A stretch of DNA of 64,000 nucleotides from Paractinoplanes bogorensis (GTDB taxonomy: Bacteria > Actinomycetota > Actinomycetes > Mycobacteriales > Micromonosporaceae), in the NCBI RefSeq assembly GCF_018829635.1, contig NZ_JAHKKG010000024.1:16281-80280 (forward strand), given 5' to 3'. The notes under the pieces are model-generated. The model had not been told where the DNA came from, made no database searches, and saw only the letters and a list, made by a program, of their open reading frames with translations. Position numbers and translations under genes: made by a program. Of the stretch, positions 28,490 through 36,355 are shown piece by piece (positions within the stretch are counted from its first letter, which is position 1; every line of letters begins with the position of its first letter).

Positions 28490-29575
28490 CTGCCACCTCG
28501 CAAGCGGGAGTACGACGAGGACGATGTCCGGGTCCGGCCCGGTCGTTCGTCACGCCCCCGTACCCGGACGCGCCCCAAGCACGACGACGCCGTCGACGCC
28601 CTGGTGATCACGGTGGACCGGGGCCGTTACGGCTGTGTCCGCGAGGACGCGCCGCCCGACAGCCCGATCATCACCGCCATGCGCGCCCGCGAGCTCGGCC
28701 GCAAGTCGGTCGTGGTCGGTGACCGGGTCGCCCTGGTCGGCGACGTGTCGGGCGACGCCGGGGCGCTGGCCCGCATCGTGCGGATCGCCGAGCGCACGTC
28801 GGTGCTGCGCCGCACGGCCGACGACGACGACACCACCCCCGAGGGCCGGCTCGAACGGGTCGTGGTGGCCAACGCCGACCAGCTAGTGATCGTCAGCGCG
28901 CTGGCCGACCCGCAGCCGCGCACCGGGTTCATCGACCGGTGCCTGGTGGCGGCGTACGACGCCGACATCGAGCCGCTGCTCTGCCTGACCAAGGCCGACC
29001 TGGCCGGCCCCGAGGCGGTGGTCGACTACTACGCCGAGCTCGACCTGCCGTACGTGCTGGTCCGCCCGGACAGCGACCTGACCGAGCTCCGCAAGCGGCT
29101 GGCGGGCGCGATCTCGGTCATGGTCGGACACTCCGGCGTGGGCAAGTCCACGCTGGTCAACCGCCTGGTGCCGGACGCGCTGCGCGCCGTCGGGGTGGTC
29201 AGCGCGGTCGGCAAGGGCCGGCACACGTCGACCAGCGCGGTCGCCCTGCGGCTGCCGGTCGTCGGCAAGAGCCGCAAGGATCCGGGCTGGATCATCGACA
29301 CGCCCGGCATCCGCAGCTTCGGTCTGGCCCACGTGAGCGCCGAGAGCCTGCTGCACGGCTTCCCCGATCTGGTCGAGGGCACGCTCGACGACCCGCCCAA
29401 CTGCGGCCACACCGCCGCCGACGTGGACTGCCACCTGGACGCGTGGGTCGCCGCCGGCAAGGCCGACCCGCGCCGCCTGGAGTCCTACCGCCGCCTGCTC
29501 GCATCCCGGGCCGGCGAGACCGATCCGCGCGAGAACAGCGGCGGGGACGACGAGCCGGGGGCGATCATCGGCTAG
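28490..29575 (+). CDS. rsgA: Small-subunit ribosome-maturation GTPase RsgA, CTG start
   Basis: A 361-residue circularly permuted GTPase for 30S subunit maturation. An OB-fold N-terminal domain is followed by LTKADL (G4), GHSGVGKSTLVNRL (G1, near residue 214), DTPGIRSFG (G3, near 270) and a zinc site CGHTAADVDCHLD near 305. The N-terminus YDEDDVRVRPG, then SRPRTRTRP, matches Rv3228 and lies upstream of the first in-frame ATG or GTG. The only suitable start is CTG 28490, with AGGAG 6 nt before it. The gene starts 9 bp after the aroA stop. Confidence 0.9.
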   Translation: MPPRKREYDEDDVRVRPGRSSRPRTRTRPKHDDAVDALVITVDRGRYGCVREDAPPDSPIITAMRARELGRKSVVVGDRVALVGDVSGDAGALARIVRIAERTSVLRRTADDDDTTPEGRLERVVVANADQLVIVSALADPQPRTGFIDRCLVAAYDADIEPLLCLTKADLAGPEAVVDYYAELDLPYVLVRPDSDLTELRKRLAGAISVMVGHSGVGKSTLVNRLVPDALRAVGVVSAVGKGRHTSTSAVALRLPVVGKSRKDPGWIIDTPGIRSFGLAHVSAESLLHGFPDLVEGTLDDPPNCGHTAADVDCHLDAWVAAGKADPRRLESYRRLLASRAGETDPRENSGGDDEPGAIIG

Positions 29576-29584
29576 CGTTCGGGC

Positions 29585-30379
29585 ATGCCCGGTTACGCCG
29601 ACGATCTCGCGCTTGCCCATCTGCTCGCCGACACCGCCGACTCGATCTCGATGAGCCGGTTCCGGGCCCTCGACCTGCGGGTCGAGAGCAAACCCGACCT
29701 GACCCCGGTCTCCGACGCCGACACTGCGGTCGAGCAGGCGATCCGTTCGACGCTGGCTCGGGCGCGGCCGCGCGACGGCGTGCTCGGCGAGGAGTTCGGG
29801 CTGACCCACGCCGCGGCCGGGCCGGGCAGCCGCCGCTGGGTGATCGACCCGATCGACGGCACCAAGAACTTCGTGCGCGGCGTGCCGATCTGGGGCACGC
29901 TGATCGCGCTGCTCGAGGGCGACACCCCGGTCGCGGGCCTGGTCAGCGCCCCCGCCCTGGGCCGCCGGTGGTGGGGCGCGCGGGGCCACGGGGCGTACGC
30001 GGGAAAGCATCAGCACGCCGCCACGCGGATCAAGGTCTCCGGCGTCGGCCGGGTCTCGGACGCCAGCGTCTGTTACGCCAGCCTCGACGGCTGGCAGCAG
30101 ATCGGGCGGCTGCACAAGATCGTGGATCTGAGCCTGGCCGCGTGGCGCAGCCGGGCCTACGGCGACTTCTACGGCTACATGCTGCTGGCCGAGGGCGCCC
30201 TCGACGCGATGGTCGAGCCGGAGCTGTCGCTGTGGGACGTGGCGGCGCTGATCCCGATCGTCCAGGAGGCCGGCGGCACGATCACCGACCTGTCCGGGCG
30301 CCCGGCCGCCGACAAGTCCTCAGTGATCGCCACCAATGGGCTGCTGCACGAAACGGTGCTCACCGCGCTGACTCGGTAA
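29585..30379 (+). CDS. hisN: Histidinol-phosphatase (inositol monophosphatase family)
   Basis: A 264-residue Mg-dependent phosphatase. Metal-binding motifs are GEEFG near residue 65, IDPIDGTKNFVRG at about 87-99 and LWDVAAL near 216. The RWVIDPIDGTKNFVRGVPIW block is typical of actinobacterial HisN, which removes phosphate from histidinol phosphate. An inositol-phosphatase role cannot be fully excluded. TAGCGT lies 6 nt before the ATG (leaderless arrangement). Confidence 0.85.
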   Translation: MPGYADDLALAHLLADTADSISMSRFRALDLRVESKPDLTPVSDADTAVEQAIRSTLARARPRDGVLGEEFGLTHAAAGPGSRRWVIDPIDGTKNFVRGVPIWGTLIALLEGDTPVAGLVSAPALGRRWWGARGHGAYAGKHQHAATRIKVSGVGRVSDASVCYASLDGWQQIGRLHKIVDLSLAAWRSRAYGDFYGYMLLAEGALDAMVEPELSLWDVAALIPIVQEAGGTITDLSGRPAADKSSVIATNGLLHETVLTALTR

Positions 30380-30424
30380 ACGGACAAAAAGCCCAGAAGT
30401 CATAGCGCTGAGTAAGCGGACAAA
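30376..30424. repeat. Direct repeat at the hisN 3' end
   Basis: The 13-bp element GTAARCGGACAAA occurs at 30376-30388, covering the hisN stop, and again at 30412-30424. Each copy is preceded by GCGCTGA, which suggests a partial tail duplication. Confidence 0.6.
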
Positions 30425-30439
30425 CACCCCACGACGACA

Positions 30440-31390
30440 GTGTCCCCCGAACCGCTGATGCCCGGGCTGGGCTGGTCTATCGTGCGTCAGGTGGTGTCCT
30501 CGGGTTGGTGCTTCCTCGCCGCCATGATTCTGGCGTACGGGGTGGCAAACCTGTTGCAGTCGGCGGCCGCAGCCCGCACGACGGTCCACCACACCTTCGA
30601 CCCGAGCCTGCTCGTGCGGCTGGCCGGCCAGCGGACCTACCTGCTCGGCCTGGGCTGCCAGGTGCTCGGCTTCGTGCTCGCCTTCCTCGCCCGCGGCGAT
30701 CTGCCGCTGTTCCTGGTGCAGGCCAGCGTGGCCGCCGGACTGGGCGTGACGGCCGTGCTCGGCGTCGTCTTCCTCAAGTGGTCGCTGCCCGCGGCCGAGG
30801 TCGTGCTGCTGGTTCTGCTCATGGTGGGCATCGCCGCGCTGGTCAAGTCGGCCCAGCCGGCTCCGGCCCGCCCGCTCGGCGCCGCCGCCATCATCGGTCT
30901 GACCCTGGCGCTCCTGGTCATCGGTGGTCTGGGTTATTTCGCCGTACGCCTCCAGGGCGCCCTCGGTTCGGTAGTGCTCGGCTCGCTGGCCGGGGTCGGC
31001 TTCTCGGCCGCCGCCATCGCCGCCCGCCCACTGGCCAACGAGCACTCGGCCGTCGGCTTCTTCGCCAACCCGCTGCTCTACCTGCTGGTCGTGCACTCGC
31101 TGGTGGGCCAGTTGCTGCTGGGCCTGGCGATGCAGCGCGGCTCGACCACGGCCGCGGTGGCGGCGATGGACGCGGCCGGCGCGGTCCCCGCGGCGATCGT
31201 CGGCCTGCTTCTGCTCGGCGACCGCATCGAGCCGGGCAAGGAGTGGCTGGCCGGGCTCGGGTTCGTGGTCACGCTGGCCGCGGTGATCGCCCTGACCCGT
31301 TATGCCGAGCCGCAGCACCACGCCGCCCCGGCGCCGCCCGAGCGCCGTCGCGAGCCCGCGCCGCTGCGCACCCCCTCGCCCAGTCGCTGA
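30440..31390 (+). CDS. Ten-helix DMT-like integral membrane protein
   Basis: A 316-residue protein with about nine or ten hydrophobic segments and a basic, proline-rich C-terminal tail (APERRREPAPL region). The two-halved helix pattern and the final LLLGDRIEPGKEWLAGLGFV segment resemble EamA/DMT-superfamily transporters. The substrate is unknown. GTG 30440 or ATG 30458 could be the start. It stands alone between hisN and an anti-sigma-like gene. Confidence 0.7.
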   Translation: MSPEPLMPGLGWSIVRQVVSSGWCFLAAMILAYGVANLLQSAAAARTTVHHTFDPSLLVRLAGQRTYLLGLGCQVLGFVLAFLARGDLPLFLVQASVAAGLGVTAVLGVVFLKWSLPAAEVVLLVLLMVGIAALVKSAQPAPARPLGAAAIIGLTLALLVIGGLGYFAVRLQGALGSVVLGSLAGVGFSAAAIAARPLANEHSAVGFFANPLLYLLVVHSLVGQLLLGLAMQRGSTTAAVAAMDAAGAVPAAIVGLLLLGDRIEPGKEWLAGLGFVVTLAAVIALTRYAEPQHHAAPAPPERRREPAPLRTPSPSR

Positions 31391-31590
31391 GCCGCCGCGC
31401 GAGAGGAACTCCGGAGTTCCGAAAAGCTTGAGCATTTCTGGAGCTTCACGGGGCATGAGACATGCGACCCCGGGTAATTGCTGACCATGCCGCTGGCGGA
31501 TGTTATGTCCCGATAAATTCCGTGAGACTCGCGTCGGAAGGCGGTCCGAGGTCCCCCAGGCACGCGGGAAATGCGAAAAGGGGACACGTT

Positions 31591-32352
31591 ATGCACAATG
31601 GAGCGATCATGGCGAGCGAGGTGCGACACCTGGTCGATCGCGGGTCGGAGTACCCCCTGGTGCGGTTGACCGGGGCGTTGGACGCCGGCACCGCGCAGGC
31701 GATGCGCGCCGCCCTGCTGGATGTGCTCGCCGAGCAGCCCGAGGCCGTTCTGGTCGACGCCAGCGAGCTGATCCTGCCCGCGCCCGACGCCGTGAGCGTG
31801 CTGCGTGATGTGCGTCAGGAGACGGCCGACTGGCCCGCCGCCCACCTCGCCCTGTGCGACACCCGGGGCGCCGCGGCCTGGCCCGGGATCGGCTGGCCGG
31901 TCTGGCCCGGTCCGCGTGAGGCCCTGGCCGACCTGGGCCGTCCCGACCCCGACCACCGGCTCCACCTGGCCCTGGAACCCGCGCTGGGCGCCGCCCGCCG
32001 GGCCCGCGAGCTGATCACCGAGGCGTGCGCGCGCTGGGACCGGCCCGAGCTGGCCGGCCCGGCCTGCATCGTCGTCACCGAACTGGTCAACAACGTCGTG
32101 GTCCACGCCCGCACGCCGATGGTCGTGCTCGTCGCGACGCACGGCAGCGGGCTCAGCGTGGCCGTACGCGACCACTCGGGCATCGTGCCGACGTTCACCG
32201 GCGGACCGGTTCCGCCCACGGCGTACGGGGGCCGGGGCATGCTGCTGATCGATTCGGTGGCCGAGCGCTGGGGCAACCTGCGGCTGGGCGAGGGCAAGGT
32301 CGTCTGGGCGCTGCTGCCGGACTCCGAAGACCCGGAATCGGCAAGCATGTAA
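31591..32352 (+). CDS. STAS-HATPase fusion regulatory protein
   Basis: A 253-residue protein joining two partner-switching modules. An N-terminal STAS-like domain (about 1-115, PLVRLTGALDAGTAQAMRAA) is fused to a C-terminal RsbW-type HATPase domain with VVTELVNNVVVHA near residue 165 and YGGRGMLLIDSVAERWG. Anti-sigma antagonist and anti-sigma kinase are normally separate proteins, so this may self-regulate. AAGGGGA lies 8 nt before the ATG. No sigma factor gene is adjacent. Confidence 0.8.
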   Translation: MHNGAIMASEVRHLVDRGSEYPLVRLTGALDAGTAQAMRAALLDVLAEQPEAVLVDASELILPAPDAVSVLRDVRQETADWPAAHLALCDTRGAAAWPGIGWPVWPGPREALADLGRPDPDHRLHLALEPALGAARRARELITEACARWDRPELAGPACIVVTELVNNVVVHARTPMVVLVATHGSGLSVAVRDHSGIVPTFTGGPVPPTAYGGRGMLLIDSVAERWGNLRLGEGKVVWALLPDSEDPESASM

Positions 32353-32379
32353 GACCCCTTCCGCGGGTAGATTGCGCTC

Positions 32380-32925
32380 ATGCGAGACAACGACTATCCC
32401 GCCGAGGTGTCCGACCCGGAAGCATCCGGTCTGCCCGACACCGCGGATGACGATTCGACCGCGTACGACCAGGTGGAGAGCTCGCGCTGGGCCGACGGTC
32501 CCGATCCGGCGGCGCTGGCCGGGGTCGGACCGGGCGGGTCCAACCGCTTCGGCGACACCGCCGAGGAAGCGCGCGAGGGCGAGTCCCTCGACCGCCGTCT
32601 GCGGCAGGAGGAGCCCGACGTCGGCTCGGACGACTCCGACGACACCGACGACGAGACGGTCGGCAACTCGGAACAGCGCAACTTCGACGCCGACGTGTGG
32701 GGTGCGAGCCCGACCTCCGACCCCGACTCGCAGGTCTCGCTCTATGACGACGGCCAGCTCGACGACGACGACCCCCAGACCGTGGGCCGCCTGGTCGCGC
32801 CGGACGAGGGTTACGGCTTCGACGACGAGGCCGACAGCGTGGCCTACGACGCGGGTGCGGCCGGCGGCGGCGCGAGCGCCGAAGAGCTGGCCATGCACGA
32901 GACCAACGCCCCGCGCTACGAGTAG
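32380..32925 (+). CDS. DUF5709 acidic protein
   Basis: A 181-residue, strongly acidic and probably disordered protein. The conserved C-terminal part GRLVAPDEG to GGGASAEELAMHE matches DUF5709 of actinobacteria. Function is unknown. TAGATT lies 6 nt before the ATG. It converges on the response regulator with 1 bp between stops. Confidence 0.85.
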   Translation: MRDNDYPAEVSDPEASGLPDTADDDSTAYDQVESSRWADGPDPAALAGVGPGGSNRFGDTAEEAREGESLDRRLRQEEPDVGSDDSDDTDDETVGNSEQRNFDADVWGASPTSDPDSQVSLYDDGQLDDDDPQTVGRLVAPDEGYGFDDEADSVAYDAGAAGGGASAEELAMHETNAPRYE

Positions 32926-32926
32926 G

Positions 32927-33580
32927 TCAGTCGAGCCCGTTCTCCAGGGCGTATCTCGTCAACTCCACGCGGTTGTGCAGCTGGAGCTTGCCGAGCGTGT
33001 TCTGAACGTGATTCTGCACCGTGCGGTGGCTCAGCACGAGCCGCTCGGCGATCTGGCGGTACGACAGCCCCTTCGCCACCAGGCGCAGCACCTCGGTCTC
33101 GCGTTCGGTGAGCTTCGGCGCCGCATCGTCCGGGCCGGCCGGGGGCGCGGTGGCCAGCCTGCGGAACTCGCCCAGCACCAGCCCGGCCAGACCCGGCGTG
33201 AAGACGGTGTCGCCCGCGGCGGTGCGGCTCACCGCGTCGAGGAACTCGGCCTGGGCGGCCGACTTGAGCAGGTAGCCGGTGGCGCCGGCCTTCATGGCGT
33301 CGAGCACGTCCTGCTGCTCGCCGCTGGCCGAGAGCATCAGGACGCGTACGCCCGGAACCTCGGTCTGCAGGCCGTGAATGACCTCGACCCCGGACACATC
33401 GGGGAGCTGGAGGTCGAGGATCACGACGTCGGGCCGGGCCGCGGCCGCGATGCGCACCGCCTGCCGGCCCTCGCCGCTGGTCGCGACCACGTCGTAGCCG
33501 GCGGCGGACAGGTCGCGGCTGACGCCCTCGCGCCACATCGGGTGGTCGTCGACCACCATCACCCGGATCGCTGTGGTCAT
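32927..33580 (-). CDS. NarL/LuxR-type response regulator
   Basis: A 217-residue regulator with a receiver domain (Asp11-Asp12, phospho-acceptor Asp56 in ILDLQLPD, then LLKSAA) and a C-terminal LuxR HTH (LTERETEVLRLVAKGLSYRQ, then SHRTVQNHV). It starts 5 nt after the stop of the upstream histidine kinase and forms a pair with it. The pair resembles the actinobacterial MacRS system. Confidence 0.9.
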   Translation of the reverse strand: MTTAIRVMVVDDHPMWREGVSRDLSAAGYDVVATSGEGRQAVRIAAAARPDVVILDLQLPDVSGVEVIHGLQTEVPGVRVLMLSASGEQQDVLDAMKAGATGYLLKSAAQAEFLDAVSRTAAGDTVFTPGLAGLVLGEFRRLATAPPAGPDDAAPKLTERETEVLRLVAKGLSYRQIAERLVLSHRTVQNHVQNTLGKLQLHNRVELTRYALENGLD

Positions 33581-33585
33581 GCCCG

Positions 33586-34719
33586 TCACGATATCGGGGT
33601 CCGGGGCAGCGTCATCTCGACCTCGGTGCCCTCGCCGGGCTCGGAGACGATCCGCACCCGGCCGCCCAGGTCGGTCAGCCGCCCGCGGATCGACTGGGCG
33701 ACGCCGAGCCGGCCCTGCGCCTCGGCCTGGGCCAGCCGGTCGGGGGCGATGCCACAACCGTCGTCGCGGACGGTCACCACCACCTCGCCCGGCTCGTCCT
33801 CCACGAACAGGTAGACCTTGGTGCCCGGGTCGCAGTGCCGCGCCACGTTGTCGAGGGCTGCGGTCACGGCGGCCAGCAGCTCGCGGGCAGCGTGGGCGGG
33901 GAGAAGCACCGGGTCGGCCGGACCTGAGACGGTGACCTCGGGTGATGCGTACGGGGAAAGCATGGCCATGAAGTCGAGATCGTCACCGGCGATGACCGGT
34001 TGTTGCCGTCCCGCCACCAGGGTGCGCAGCGCCGCCTCCTGCTCACCGGCCAGCCGGGCCAACTCGCCCGCTTCCCCGTCGAGACCGGCCCCGCGCCGCT
34101 TCACCAGCGCCAGCACCTGCAGCACGGAGTCGTGGATGTCGCGGGCCAGCCGTTCCCGCTCGCGGGTGGCCGCCTCGAGCTCGATCGCGCGTTCCAGCCG
34201 CTCCTGCGCGACCTCGGCGATCCGCACCAGATAGCCGACCGCGATGGCGGCCAGCAGCATCAGCACCGTGCCGGTCCAGGCGGCCTGGTCCCAGTGCGCG
34301 CGGACGATCAGGTCGACCGCACCCATGGCCAGCGCGGCCGTGATGCCCGCCCGCCGGCCGCCACCGACCGCCCAGCACAGCACCGGCGAGACGTGCCAGG
34401 CGACGGTCAGGGTGGGCGTGCCCGCGGCGAGCTCGTTCTCACCGACGACGAACAGGCTCGAGGTGAGGGCGGCCATGGTGACGAGCTGGTCGGCCACCAG
34501 CAGCGGCAGCCGGCGACGGTTCGGGTCGGCGTAGCCGTACGTGGTGAGCACCGTCCACGCCGCCATCGCGGCCAGCACCGGCCACGCCCACACCGGTCGC
34601 GCGTAGTCGCCGGCGTTCGCGATCACCAGGCCGGACGCGTAGGCCAGGGCGGCGATGCGATAGACCGCGATCGCCCGCCACAGCGGTGCCTCGAGGCCGC
34701 TGTTCCGCACGGGGAGCAT
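33586..34719 (-). CDS. Membrane sensor histidine kinase (MacS-like)
   Basis: A 377-residue kinase with five or six N-terminal membrane helices (about 15-170), a short coiled segment, and a HisKA_3 domain with the acceptor histidine in RDIHDSVLQVLALV near residue 193. The HATPase domain has TAALDNVARHC and DDGCGI. The start at 34719 has GGGAGGG 7 nt upstream. The cognate regulator lies immediately downstream. The signal is unknown; the membrane domain resembles the MacS family. Confidence 0.85.
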   Translation of the reverse strand: MLPVRNSGLEAPLWRAIAVYRIAALAYASGLVIANAGDYARPVWAWPVLAAMAAWTVLTTYGYADPNRRRLPLLVADQLVTMAALTSSLFVVGENELAAGTPTLTVAWHVSPVLCWAVGGGRRAGITAALAMGAVDLIVRAHWDQAAWTGTVLMLLAAIAVGYLVRIAEVAQERLERAIELEAATRERERLARDIHDSVLQVLALVKRRGAGLDGEAGELARLAGEQEAALRTLVAGRQQPVIAGDDLDFMAMLSPYASPEVTVSGPADPVLLPAHAARELLAAVTAALDNVARHCDPGTKVYLFVEDEPGEVVVTVRDDGCGIAPDRLAQAEAQGRLGVAQSIRGRLTDLGGRVRIVSEPGEGTEVEMTLPRTPIS

Positions 34720-34740
34720 GCGCCGACCCTCCCACATGAG

Positions 34741-35202
34741 ATGCGCCACCATCGGCCCGCCCTGCGGGAAGATCAGGCGTGGCCTACCGTCGGAGGCATC
34801 GGCACCGACGTTCTGCTCTCCCAGACCTTCGACCGCGACGCCATCACGACGCTGCGGCACTCCGTCACGTCCTGCGCCGGGGCGGCCGGACTGAGCGGTG
34901 ACCGGCTGGCCGATTTCGTAGTGGCGGTCAACGAGTTGCTCACCAACGCGGTGCGGCACGGCGGGGGTCTCGGCCGCGTCGTCATGTGGGCGGCCGAGGG
35001 CGCCGTGGTGTGCGAAGTCAGCGATTCCGGGGCCGGGCTGACCGCGACACGGCCGGAGCCGGCGACCCGCCCGGCGGCCGATCAACCCGGCGGCTGGGGA
35101 CTGTGGCTGGCCGAGGAACTGACCGATACTTTCGAGCTCATCACCGGCGATGCGGGCACCACGGTTCGGGTGTCCAGCCGGTCTTCTTTAAGCAACCCTT
35201 AA
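34741..35202 (+). CDS. RsbW-like ATP-binding protein
   Basis: A GHKL ATPase-like protein of up to 153 residues, with VVAVNELLTNAVRHGGG (N box) and DSGAGL, then GWGLWLAEELTD. It resembles single-domain serine kinases of partner-switching systems. The start is uncertain: ATG 34741 is the only in-frame ATG, but homology begins near DVLLSQTFDRDA at about 34807, and a GGAGG at 34792-34796 points to a non-canonical downstream start. It is divergent from the histidine kinase gene. Confidence 0.7.
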   Translation: MRHHRPALREDQAWPTVGGIGTDVLLSQTFDRDAITTLRHSVTSCAGAAGLSGDRLADFVVAVNELLTNAVRHGGGLGRVVMWAAEGAVVCEVSDSGAGLTATRPEPATRPAADQPGGWGLWLAEELTDTFELITGDAGTTVRVSSRSSLSNP

Positions 35203-35277
35203 CTCTGCCGCTCCGATCTTGCGAGAACATCTCACCTCTCCCAAAGTCGTGCCTGCTGTTACCTGAGGGGGCAAAGG

Positions 35278-36249
35278 GTGGGCGAGGCGCGGCACCGTAC
35301 CGGCACGTCGTCGTGGAGGATCCGGCCGCGTGCTCTGGTCGCGCTGGGCGCGGCGAGCGCCGGCCTCGCGGCGGCCGTCATCTTCACCGGTGGAGGCGGC
35401 GTCGCGGTCGCGTCCGAGCACCGGCCGATCTTCGCCGACGACTTCGGCGGACGGCGGGGAGCCGCGGTCGACCTGGACAAGTGGCGGCTCGACGGCGACA
35501 ACCGCAACGGACGGCTGGACGGTGACGGCCGCCTGGCCGTGGACCGGCTGATCATCACGAAGCAGGCGTTCGCGGAGCCGTACGGGCGCGCGGAGGCGCG
35601 GATCAAGGTGCGCCGCGCGGCCGGGCCGTGGCGGGCCTTCGGCGTGGTCGACAAGTACGGCCGGGTGTTGCGCGGCAACGTGGAGACCCTGAACCGGCGG
35701 GCCGATCCGACGTCCGGGCGGTCCTTCCACACGTACGTGATCGACTGGTCGCCGGAGTCGGTGATCTGGTCGGTCGACGGGCGGCCGAGCCTCAAGCTGA
35801 CGCCGGACGAGCCGGGGCTGCCGATCGCGCTGGTGCTCAACCTGGCGACCGACGGGCGGCGGCCGGCTTCCATGCTGGTCGACTTCGTGCGGGTGACGGC
35901 CGGGTCGAAGCCGATGCCCGTGCCCACCGACCCGTCCGTCGAGCCCACGGAGACCGCTTCGGCCCCGCCGCCGACGACGGCCCCCACATCCGAGCCGCCA
36001 GCCACCACTGCGCCCCCGGCTACTACTGCGCCGCCGGCCACCACCACTCCGCCCAAGCCGCCCACGAAGGCGCCCACCAGCGCGCCGCCGAAGCCCAAGC
36101 CGGCAGCCAAGCCGTGGAAGGCGTTCACCGCGTACAAGGCGGGCGATCTGGTGACCTACGGAGGCGCGACCTACCGGGTCAAGGAGGCGCACACGGCGCT
36201 GCCCGGTTGGGAGCCGTCCGCCCTGCCCAATCTCTTCGAAAAGTTGTAA
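35278..36249 (+). CDS. Secreted GH16-like protein without catalytic motif, with chitin-binding module
   Basis: A 323-residue exported protein. It has an N-terminal signal or anchor (about 17-45), a GH16-fold domain (about 50-215), a Pro/Thr linker (about 216-275) and a C-terminal CBM5/12-type module (WKAFTAYKAGDLVTYGGATY, then GWEPS). Where active GH16 enzymes have GEIDIME, this protein reads RGNVETLN, so the catalytic acid pair is lost. The flanking fold segments (AEARIKV, FHTYVIDWSP) remain. It is probably a glycan-binding protein. GAGGGGG lies 7 nt before GTG. Confidence 0.8.
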   Translation: MGEARHRTGTSSWRIRPRALVALGAASAGLAAAVIFTGGGGVAVASEHRPIFADDFGGRRGAAVDLDKWRLDGDNRNGRLDGDGRLAVDRLIITKQAFAEPYGRAEARIKVRRAAGPWRAFGVVDKYGRVLRGNVETLNRRADPTSGRSFHTYVIDWSPESVIWSVDGRPSLKLTPDEPGLPIALVLNLATDGRRPASMLVDFVRVTAGSKPMPVPTDPSVEPTETASAPPPTTAPTSEPPATTAPPATTAPPATTTPPKPPTKAPTSAPPKPKPAAKPWKAFTAYKAGDLVTYGGATYRVKEAHTALPGWEPSALPNLFEKL

Positions 36250-36286
36250 GAAAAGGCGTTATCCGGGGTTCCGGGAACGGTCTCCA

Positions 36287-36312
36287 TTGACTGCACGACG
36301 TCAATCTATAAA
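36287..36312 (+). promoter_or_regulatory. Inverted repeat and TATAAA before the GH16 gene
   Basis: TTGAC-N8-GTCAA (36287-36304) is followed by TATAAA (36307-36312), 44 bp upstream of the GH16 start. A second short inverted repeat GTTCC-G-GGAAC lies at 36268-36278. Operator and -10 roles are inferred. Confidence 0.4.
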
Positions 36313-36355
36313 GACTGTTTCCGATACGCACCTCTTCCCCCGGAGGCATCCCCCC

